Shown here in pieces: positions 37,510-43,924 of a stretch of 57,062 bases of DNA. Each line of letters opens with the position of its first letter. Within the stretch, counting starts at the first letter, position 1. This DNA is from CAZDQL01 sp964507325 (GTDB lineage: Bacteria; Planctomycetota; UBA1135; GCA-002686595). The notes under the pieces were generated by a model. It saw only the letters and a program-made list of their open reading frames with translations. It had not been told where the DNA came from and searched no databases. The translations under genes and the position numbers were made by a program. Where the stretch lies: contig CAZDQL010000039.1 of assembly GCA_964507325.1 (NCBI GenBank), positions 1-57,062 on the forward strand. The letters are read 5' to 3'.

Positions 37510-37551
37510 AGTATCGAACGAACGCGCGCAACGCGCCTTGACGGGGGTCAA
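37510..37551 (-). promoter_or_regulatory. FNR/HcpR-type operator with class II promoter spacing for the ferredoxin-hcp operon
   Basis: TTGACGGGGGTCAA (37538-37551) is a perfect 5-4-5 inverted repeat of the CRP/FNR superfamily type. On the minus strand it is followed by a 22-nt spacer and GATACT (37515-37510), a good -10. This puts the operator centre at -41.5, the textbook class II activator position, with transcription starting near 37503. FNR, DNR and HcpR all bind TTGA/TCAA half-sites; which one acts here cannot be told, and no regulator gene is in the window. Confidence 0.7.
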
Positions 37552-37792
37552 GTCCACGGCGGGCGCGTACAAACTCCTGTCGGGAAGGGGTTTGCGGCGA
37601 CCGGGAATACCTCGCTACGGAGCCTGGCTCGGGGACGGAAGGGTCGAACGCCCGGGGCGGGATGCGCAGGACCGCCCTCCAGCGCCTCGCATCGTCGTCG
37701 ACCTCGAACCCCAGCTGGCACGACGGCCGATCGGGCCAGGCAGCGATGACGCCTCGACGACGTCGCGGTCCCCACCGGCCCGCTCGTGTGGT

Positions 37793-37845
37793 GACGGAGC
37801 TGAACGGCGCGCCGGTGGAGCCGAGTGTGATCCGGGTCGAGTGCC
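37793..37845 (+). other. Possible remnant of a GH94/NdvB-type C-terminus
   Basis: The plus strand reads R-V-V-T-E-L-N-G-A-P-V-E-P-S-V-I-R-V-E, close to the end of the glucan synthase (R-L-E-A-E-L-N-G-T-P-V-E-L-G-A-I-Q-V). By eye about 36 of 46 bases match between the two places. No start or longer homologous frame remains. The rest of 37,552-37,936 holds no gene that I can support. Confidence 0.35.
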
Positions 37846-37936
37846 CCGTGCAGTGGGGCTCTGGCGCGATCGCGCCGACAAGGGGGCTGGAGCTCGCTCC
37901 CCCCTCCCCGGCCTTCCCCCCACAGCGGCCAGGCGC

Positions 37937-37942
37937 TACCTT
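37937..37942 (+). promoter_or_regulatory. -10-like hexamer TACCTT upstream of leuS
   Basis: TACCTT is followed by nine bases (ccgcccgcc) and the ATG of leuS. There is no Shine-Dalgarno in that interval, so the mRNA may have a leader of only a few bases. Confidence 0.3.
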
Positions 37943-37951
37943 CCGCCCGCC

Positions 37952-40441
37952 ATGCACGAGCGCTACGACCCCGCGACGATCGAGCCGAAGTGGCAGGACC
38001 GCTGGGAGGAGCAGGAACTCTTCCGGCCCGCCGCCTCGGATCGCCCCAAGCAGTACGTCCTGGAGATGTTCCCCTACCCCTCGGGAGCGCTCCACATGGG
38101 GCACGTGCGCAACTACCTGATCGGGGACGTGGTGGCGCGCTACGCGAGGCTGCGGGGCTTCGACGTGCTGCACCCGATGGGTTGGGACGCCCTGGGGCTG
38201 CCGGCGGAGAACGCCGCCATCAAGGACAAGCGCCACCCCGCCGAGCGCACCGTCGAGAACATCGCCTCCTTCAAGGCGGAGATGAAGCGCCTGGGCTTCT
38301 CCTACGACTGGTCGCGGGAGATCTCCACCGCCGACCCGCAGTACTACCGCTGGAACCAGTGGTTCTTCCTCAAGTTCCGCGAGCTGGGCCTGGTCTACCG
38401 GCGCCACTCCGCCGTCAACTGGTGCAGCGGCTGCCAGACGGTGATCGCCAACGAGCAGGTCACCACCAACGGCGACTGCGAGCGCTGCAACTCCGAGGTC
38501 GTCGTCAAGCGCATGCCGGAGTGGGCCTTCCGCATCACCAACTACTCCGAGCGCCTGCTCGCCAACCTGGACCAGCTCCCCGACTGGTCGCAGGAGGTGG
38601 TCAAGAAGCAGCGCCACTGGATCGGCCGCAGCGACGGCACCGATCTGGACTTCAAGGTGGCTGGCACCGACGTCACCCTGCGTGTCTTCACCACCCGCGC
38701 CGACACGATCTTCGGCTGCACCTACGTCGTCGTGGCGCCCGATCAACCCCAGCTCGAGCAGTTCGTCGCTCCCGACCGCCTGGAGGCGATCGCCGCCTTC
38801 GCCGAGGAGGAGGCGCGCAAGGCCGCCCAGCGCGGGCGGGACGAGGAGCCCCCCAAGGAGGGGATCGACACCGGCGCGGTGGCGCTGCACCCCTTCACGG
38901 GGGAGGAGCTCCCGATCTGGGCCGGCAACTTCGTCGTCTCCGACTACGGCACCGGCGCCGTCATGAGCGTGCCCGCCCACGACCAGCGCGACTTCGAGTT
39001 CGCGCGCCAGTTCGGGCTGCCGATCACCACCGTCATCCAACCGGTGGAGGGAGAGCGCCTGCCCGCCGGCGACGCGCTGCAGGCGGCCTTCGTCGAGGAC
39101 GGCGTGCTCGAGAACAGCGCCGGTTTCGACGGGCTCTCCTCGGCCGAGGCGCGCGAGCAGATCTCCGCCGCCGCCGCCGCAGGGGACTTCGGCGGCCCCG
39201 CGGTGACCTACCGCCAGCGCGACTGGGGAATCTCCCGCCAGCGCTACTGGGGCACCCCGATCCCGATCGTCTACTGCGAGGAGTGCGACCCCGATGGGGA
39301 GGGTCTCGACGTGCCCTTGGACCAGCTCCCGGTGGAGCTGCCCCAGATCGACGTCGAGAAGGTGCTCACCGGCCGCGGCGAGCCGCCCCTGGCCAAGGTC
39401 CCCGAGTTCCTGAACACGACCTGTCCGCAGTGCGGCGGCCCGGCCCGGCGCGAGGTCGAGACGATGGACACCTTCGTCGACTCGACCTGGTACTACGCGC
39501 GCTACCTCGATCCACAGAACGGCGAGCTGCCCTTCGGGCTCGAGGAGGCCGTGCGCTGGCTGCCGGTGGACGTCTACGTCGGCGGGCCCGAGCACTCGAC
39601 CATGCACCTGCTCTACTTCAGGTTCTGGACGATGGTCATGCGCGAGCTGGGCCTGTGCGAGGTCGAGGAGCCGGTGGTGCGCATGATCACCCAGGGGATC
39701 GTCAACGGCCCCGACGGGCGCAAGATGTCGAAGCGCTGGGGGAACGTGATCTCCCCGGCGGCGATCGTCGAGCAGTACGGCGCGGACGCGGCGCGCACCT
39801 TCGTGATGTTCGCCGGACCCCCGGACAAGGACATCCAGTGGTCGGACGAGCAGGTCGAGGGGTGCTCCCGCTTCCTGCAGCGCATCTGGCGCCTGGCCCA
39901 CGCCCACCACGAGGCGGCGGGGGCCCGTCACGACGGCCCGTTCGAGGGCAACGCCCTCGAGATCCGCCGCGCGACGCACCGCACGCTGGCGCGCGTCACG
40001 GCGGACATCGAGCGCCGCTCCTTCAACACCGCCATCGCGCGCTGCATGGAGCTCGTCAACTTCCTGACCCCCCTGCCGCTGAGCGACGAGCCCGCCCAGC
40101 GCGCGGCGATGGCGGAGGCGATCCTGCTGCTGGTCAGGATGCTTTCGCCGATCACCCCCCACCTGGCCGACGAAGTGGCGACCGCCTACGGCGCCGCGCA
40201 GGAGGAGCTCCGCTCCTGGCCGGAGCACGACCCCGAGCTGGTGGTCGAGGAGCGGCTGAGCTACGCGGTGCAGGTCAACGGCAAGCTGCGCGGCCAGGTG
40301 GAGGTCGCCGCCGACGCCGAGGAGGCCGTGGTGCGCGCCGCCGCCGAGGCGGACGAGAAGGTCGCCGCCCACCTGGAGGGCAAGACGGTGCGCAAGTTCG
40401 TGTTCGTACCGAAGCGGCTGGTCAACTTCGTCTGCGGCTGA
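37952..40441 (+). CDS. leuS: Leucyl-tRNA synthetase
   Basis: An 829-residue class I synthetase. The ATP site is P-Y-P-S-G-A-L-H48-M-G-H51, and K591-M-S-K-R is the second signature. The inserted editing domain is visible at about 220-420 (T-T-R-A-D-T-I-F-G-C-T-Y and A-H-D-Q-R-D-F-E-F-A). The zinc-like C-x-x-C sites W-C-S-G-C and C-x-x-C near C-P-Q-C-G-G are present. The C-terminal tail K-F-V-F-V-P-K-R-L-V-N-F-V is typical. It charges tRNA-Leu in the cytoplasm. The start is the ATG that gives M-H-E-R-Y-D-P, as in homologues; the open frame upstream has antisense-like composition. The following sulfatase-like gene begins 25 bp downstream. Confidence 0.97.
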   Translation: MHERYDPATIEPKWQDRWEEQELFRPAASDRPKQYVLEMFPYPSGALHMGHVRNYLIGDVVARYARLRGFDVLHPMGWDALGLPAENAAIKDKRHPAERTVENIASFKAEMKRLGFSYDWSREISTADPQYYRWNQWFFLKFRELGLVYRRHSAVNWCSGCQTVIANEQVTTNGDCERCNSEVVVKRMPEWAFRITNYSERLLANLDQLPDWSQEVVKKQRHWIGRSDGTDLDFKVAGTDVTLRVFTTRADTIFGCTYVVVAPDQPQLEQFVAPDRLEAIAAFAEEEARKAAQRGRDEEPPKEGIDTGAVALHPFTGEELPIWAGNFVVSDYGTGAVMSVPAHDQRDFEFARQFGLPITTVIQPVEGERLPAGDALQAAFVEDGVLENSAGFDGLSSAEAREQISAAAAAGDFGGPAVTYRQRDWGISRQRYWGTPIPIVYCEECDPDGEGLDVPLDQLPVELPQIDVEKVLTGRGEPPLAKVPEFLNTTCPQCGGPARREVETMDTFVDSTWYYARYLDPQNGELPFGLEEAVRWLPVDVYVGGPEHSTMHLLYFRFWTMVMRELGLCEVEEPVVRMITQGIVNGPDGRKMSKRWGNVISPAAIVEQYGADAARTFVMFAGPPDKDIQWSDEQVEGCSRFLQRIWRLAHAHHEAAGARHDGPFEGNALEIRRATHRTLARVTADIERRSFNTAIARCMELVNFLTPLPLSDEPAQRAAMAEAILLLVRMLSPITPHLADEVATAYGAAQEELRSWPEHDPELVVEERLSYAVQVNGKLRGQVEVAADAEEAVVRAAAEADEKVAAHLEGKTVRKFVFVPKRLVNFVCG

Positions 40442-40466
40442 GCCGCAGGTGCCCCAGGATCCAGCC

Positions 40467-42356
40467 ATGGCGCACCCGGCGACGCGGTCGATCCCGAGGC
40501 GGATCGCCTGGATCACCGGGCTGCACCTGGTGCTCTTCAGCGCCGCACGCCTCCTGCTCTGGCTGGTCTACCGGGACTCCTTCGCGGGCACCTCCGACGG
40601 GGACGTCGCGTGGGCCTTCGTCGACGGGCTGCGCTTCGATCTCTCGATCGCGCTCACCTTTCTGGGACTCCCGTTCCTGTTCCTGCTGCTGCCCCGCGTC
40701 GGCGCCTGGGCTCCCTGGCGGCGGCTGTGGACGGCGGTCGCGTTCGTCGTCCTGGTCGTCCTGACCGCTGCGTTGATCGGCGACCTGGCCTGGTTCGCGC
40801 TCGTCGGCCGGCACGTGGGCGTGGAGCTCGTCACGGTCGGGGACGACGTGACGATGATGAGCGGCGTGATCTTCGGCGAGTACTGGTGGACCTTCCTGCT
40901 GCTCGCCGCGAGTGTGCTCGCAATGGCCTGGGTCTGGCGGGCGCTCTGTCGCTGGGACGGCCGCGCCGGGTACGGACCCGCGCCGTGGTTCGCGATCGTG
41001 CTCTTCCTGCCGCTGCTGGTCCTGGCGGTGCGCGGGGGCCTCCAGGGCAAGCCGCTGGCGGTCGTCAACGCGTTCGCTTCCGGATCGGTCGAGCGGGGTC
41101 TCTTGACGCTCAACGGTCCCTTCTCGATGTACCACTCGCTCGTGCGCACCCGCGCGGTCGAGACCGACTTCATGGCGTGGGACGCGGCTGTCGAGGAGAC
41201 GCGCGCGCTCGTGCTCGGCGACGGCGAGGAGTTCGTCGACGACGCCTACCCGCTGCTGCGCCGCCGCCGGCAGCCTTCCGGAGCCCACCCGAACGTCGCC
41301 GTCGTCATCCTCGAGAGCTGGGACGCGCTCTACGTCGACTCCGTCCGCAGGCGGCAAGGTCTCCCCGCACTCGGCGCCACGCCGCACTTCGACGCGCTCG
41401 GCGAACGCGGACTGGTGTTCACGCGCTGCTACGCCGGCGGCACGAACTCGATGGCGGGGCTGGCGTCGATCCTCGCGGGCGTGCCGAACCTGCCCGGCCT
41501 GTCGTACCTCGGCCGTGGGCTCGAGCAGAGTCGGCTCGCCTACCTGGGCGACATCGCGGGCGCGGACGGCTACGCGACGCTGCTCTTGCAGGGCTCGAAG
41601 CGCAGCTCCTTTCGAGTCGATGCCATCTCTTCCCTGGCGGGCTTCGAACACTACGAGGGGATGGAGGACATCGTCGCCGCCCTCGAGGTCGAACCGATGG
41701 GCAAGTGGGGCACGTGGGACGGCGACCTGTACGAGCGTTCGCTCGCCTTGTTCAACGCTGCACCCGAGCCTTGGCTCGGGGTGGTGTTCACCGCCTCGAC
41801 GCACAAGCCCTACCTGCTGCCCGAGGGCAGCGAGCGCCCGTTCGGGCCCGGCGTCGAGCACGCCGACTATCTGAACTCGCTCTACTACGCCGACGCGTGC
41901 TTGGGCGCGTTCGTCGCCGGGCTCGACTTGGAGGACACCGCCGTGGTCGTCATCGCCGACCACGTCTCGCGCCTCGGCGACCGCAAGGGCGACGCGCGCA
42001 CCTGGCACCACATCCCCGCGCTGCTCCTCGCGCCCGAGATCGAGCCCGCCGTGCGCGAGGACGTCGTGAGTCAGCTCGACGTGCTCCCGACGCTGATCGA
42101 GGTCGCCGGATGGAGCGGCGCGCACGCCGGCCTCGGCCGCTCGTGGCTGGATGCCACCCGACCCCAGGGGGCGCTCGCCGAGCGCGGGGAGATCGTCTTC
42201 CGCTACGAGGAGGACGGCTTCGTCGGTCACGACGGTGCGCGGCGGCTGCTCGAGCATGGGCCGGATTCCGAGCCGCGCGAGAGGCGACTCCTGGCCGAGG
42301 TGCAGGTGCTGCACGAGCTGATCGAGAAGAACCGGGTCTACCCGGGCAACGAGTAG
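40467..42356 (+). CDS. LtaS-like membrane sulfatase/phosphoglycerol transferase
   Basis: A 629-residue protein with about five membrane segments in the first 200 residues (L-H-L-V-L-F-S-A-A-R-L-L-L-W, L-F-L-L-L-P, A-F-V-V-L-V-V-L-T-A-A-L and others). An extracytoplasmic alkaline-phosphatase-fold domain follows: V-V-I-L-E-S-W-D, then G-G-T-N-S-M-A-G-L-A-S-I with the probable Thr nucleophile, then V-V-I-A-D-H-V-S-R-L. Relatives transfer phosphoglycerol to lipoteichoic acid or to periplasmic glucans (OpgB-like). With a glucan synthase in the same window, glucan decoration is an attractive but unproven role. The ATG at 40467 has AGGA upstream and is preferred to a GTG 18 bp earlier. Confidence 0.85.
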   Translation: MAHPATRSIPRRIAWITGLHLVLFSAARLLLWLVYRDSFAGTSDGDVAWAFVDGLRFDLSIALTFLGLPFLFLLLPRVGAWAPWRRLWTAVAFVVLVVLTAALIGDLAWFALVGRHVGVELVTVGDDVTMMSGVIFGEYWWTFLLLAASVLAMAWVWRALCRWDGRAGYGPAPWFAIVLFLPLLVLAVRGGLQGKPLAVVNAFASGSVERGLLTLNGPFSMYHSLVRTRAVETDFMAWDAAVEETRALVLGDGEEFVDDAYPLLRRRRQPSGAHPNVAVVILESWDALYVDSVRRRQGLPALGATPHFDALGERGLVFTRCYAGGTNSMAGLASILAGVPNLPGLSYLGRGLEQSRLAYLGDIAGADGYATLLLQGSKRSSFRVDAISSLAGFEHYEGMEDIVAALEVEPMGKWGTWDGDLYERSLALFNAAPEPWLGVVFTASTHKPYLLPEGSERPFGPGVEHADYLNSLYYADACLGAFVAGLDLEDTAVVVIADHVSRLGDRKGDARTWHHIPALLLAPEIEPAVREDVVSQLDVLPTLIEVAGWSGAHAGLGRSWLDATRPQGALAERGEIVFRYEEDGFVGHDGARRLLEHGPDSEPRERRLLAEVQVLHELIEKNRVYPGNE

Positions 42357-43828
42357 GGCCTGGGGCACTCCCGTGACTCGCTACACTGGATCGCAAGGAG
42401 CCCCACATGTCCCAAGGTGCATCGAAGAGAGTCGGGCGGCGGCTCATCCTCGCCGCGGTGATCGTGATCGGCGTGGGGCTCGTGGTGCGCGAGCTGCTGA
42501 TGGCGCCGCGCGTGCGCGGAGCCAAGCCGCTGCCGGCCTTCGAGGCGGCCCCCGAGCGGGCCGATGAAGAGGCACTGGTCTTCCTGGCGCTCGGCGACAC
42601 CGGTTCGGGCAACGCGACGGTGCGCAACGTCGGCCGAGCCATGGCTGAAGTGCTCGAGCAGCGGGGCGCGGAGTTCGTTCTCCTCTTGGGCGACAACTTC
42701 TACCCCGAGGGGGTGAGCGGCCCCGATGACCCGCTCTGGGAGAGCCACTTCATGGAGCCCTTCCCGGCCGAACGGCTCCCGATCCCCTTCTACGCCGTCC
42801 TGGGCAACCACGATCACCGCGGCGACAGACCCGACGCTCAGGTCGCCTGGCGTGGAGATCCCCGCTGGCGGATGCCCCGACGCTTCTACGACTTCCAGCG
42901 CGAGCTCGCGGGAGTCCCCTGGGTGCACGTCTTCCTCCTCGATACCACCCCCTTCCATCACGGGGACAAGGCGGAGATCGCCGAGCAGGTCGGTTGGCTC
43001 GAGGCGGTGCTGCCCGCCTCGGAGGCGCGCTGGAAGCTCGTCGTGACCCACCATCCGGTTCGTTCCGGTGAGAACGACCCCGTCGAGGTCCAGACGAAGA
43101 CGGGACGCATCCTCGAGGAGGTCCTCGTCCACGTAGTCCTTGGCTCGCCCGCGATAGAGCTTGCCCAGGTGGTAGGCGAGCACGCGCCGGTGCTCGCCGC
43201 CCTGCGCCCACAGCTCGAAGTCCACGACCCGGACGGAGTGAGCGCGGCCGTCGGGGGCGTCCACCAGCAGCACGTTGCCCGTATTCAGACCGAGATGCGC
43301 GATGCCCGCCCGGGCCAGCAGATCGGCGACGGCGAAGGCCCGCTCGAGCGCCGGGGCGCAGTCGCTCCCCCGGGCCAGGACGACCTCCAGTGGCGTGGCG
43401 TCCTCGACCGCTTCCATCACGAGCAGCTGTCGCCGGACGAGTCCGGTGCCGCGCTCCTCCCCGAAGGCGAGCACGGCCGGCACCGAGGGCAGCACTCGAC
43501 GCCCCGCCAGGGAACCCGCGCACTCGATCACGGGGCTCTTCTGCCCCAGCCACCCCGCAGGCGTGCGCAGGCTGGACGCCAGCCGCCGGCGCAGACCCCG
43601 CAGCTCGCGCTCCTTGACGAAGGCCGTGCGACCCCCGACGCGGACCAGTGCGTTCGTGCGGCCGGGCCGCGACTTCAATCGGCGCACCTCGCCGTCACCC
43701 CGCAGTGCCCGCAGCAGGGCCTCGCACCAGTCTGCCGTGGTCCCGGGAGCCAGATACCAGCGCCAGTGAGCAGGTCCACGGTGAGCGACCGCGAGCTCCG
43801 GGCACAGGCGGCGGAAGCGATCCGACAT
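42338..43828 (-). CDS. Kdo/WaaP-type lipopolysaccharide kinase-like protein, 3' end replaced by antisense sequence
   Basis: From the ATG at 43828 about 245 residues look like a Kdo kinase/WaaP-type fold: K72 in R-T-A-F-V-K-E, hinge L-L-V-M-E-A-V-E-D-A, catalytic loop H178-L-G-L-N-T-G-N-V-L-L, metal motif V-V-D203-F-E. The loop normally reads H-x-D-L-N-x-x-N; here the catalytic Asp is Gly180, which suggests little or no phosphotransfer activity. After about 43,093 the frame runs on to 42338 as the reverse complement of the metallophosphatase gene, so the natural C-terminus is missing. A TAGACT hexamer lies 10 nt before the ATG and there is no Shine-Dalgarno. The intact family phosphorylates lipid A-core sugars. 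Confidence 0.7.
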   Translation of the reverse strand: MSDRFRRLCPELAVAHRGPAHWRWYLAPGTTADWCEALLRALRGDGEVRRLKSRPGRTNALVRVGGRTAFVKERELRGLRRRLASSLRTPAGWLGQKSPVIECAGSLAGRRVLPSVPAVLAFGEERGTGLVRRQLLVMEAVEDATPLEVVLARGSDCAPALERAFAVADLLARAGIAHLGLNTGNVLLVDAPDGRAHSVRVVDFELWAQGGEHRRVLAYHLGKLYRGRAKDYVDEDLLEDASRLRLDLDGVVLTGTNRMVGHDELPARLRGGQHRLEPTDLLGDLRLVPVMEGGGIEEEDVHPGDSRELALEVVEASGHPPAGISTPGDLSVGSVAAVIVVAQDGVEGDREPFGREGLHEVALPERVIGAAHPLGVEVVAQEENELRAPLLEHFSHGSADVAHRRVARTGVAERQEDQCLFIGPLGGRLEGRQRLGSAHARRHQQLAHHEPHADHDHRGEDEPPPDSLRCTLGHVGLLAIQCSESRECPRPYSLPG

Positions 43829-43903
43829 CGGACCGCCGAGTCTACTCCGGCAGCGTGCGGCGCGCCTCCGCCCGGGCGGCTGGTCAGCTTCGTCAGGGGC
43901 TGA
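42407..43903 (+). CDS. Membrane-anchored calcineurin-like metallophosphatase, 3' end replaced by antisense sequence
   Basis: The ATG at 42407 follows AAGGAG. An N-terminal anchor (L-I-L-A-A-V-I-V-I-G-V-G-L-V-V) leads into a purple-acid-phosphatase-like domain: G-D64-T-G, L-L-L-G-D96-N-F-Y, L-G-N134-H-D-H and V-V-T-H215-H-P-V-R. The expected final metal motif (G-H-x-H) is absent. After about residue 225 (near 43,090) the frame continues only as the antisense of the kinase gene, to a stop at 43903. The real C-terminal part, about 80-100 residues, is gone. The protein probably cannot complete its dinuclear metal site. The junction is shared with the facing kinase gene. Confidence 0.75.
   Translation: MSQGASKRVGRRLILAAVIVIGVGLVVRELLMAPRVRGAKPLPAFEAAPERADEEALVFLALGDTGSGNATVRNVGRAMAEVLEQRGAEFVLLLGDNFYPEGVSGPDDPLWESHFMEPFPAERLPIPFYAVLGNHDHRGDRPDAQVAWRGDPRWRMPRRFYDFQRELAGVPWVHVFLLDTTPFHHGDKAEIAEQVGWLEAVLPASEARWKLVVTHHPVRSGENDPVEVQTKTGRILEEVLVHVVLGSPAIELAQVVGEHAPVLAALRPQLEVHDPDGVSAAVGGVHQQHVARIQTEMRDARPGQQIGDGEGPLERRGAVAPPGQDDLQWRGVLDRFHHEQLSPDESGAALLPEGEHGRHRGQHSTPRQGTRALDHGALLPQPPRRRAQAGRQPPAQTPQLALLDEGRATPDADQCVRAAGPRLQSAHLAVTPQCPQQGLAPVCRGPGSQIPAPVSRSTVSDRELRAQAAEAIRHRTAESTPAACGAPPPGRLVSFVRG
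43839..43844 (-). promoter_or_regulatory. -10-like hexamer TAGACT upstream of kinase-like gene
   Basis: TAGACT on the minus strand is followed by ten bases (cggcggtccg) and the ATG at 43828. With no Shine-Dalgarno, a leader of about four bases is implied. Confidence 0.35.
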
Positions 43904-43924
43904 CCAGCACGCCCGCTGCCCGAC

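Noticed and set aside
37466..40516. A 1,016-codon frame antisense to leuS
   Set aside because: Antisense shadow of a clearly identified leucyl-tRNA synthetase.
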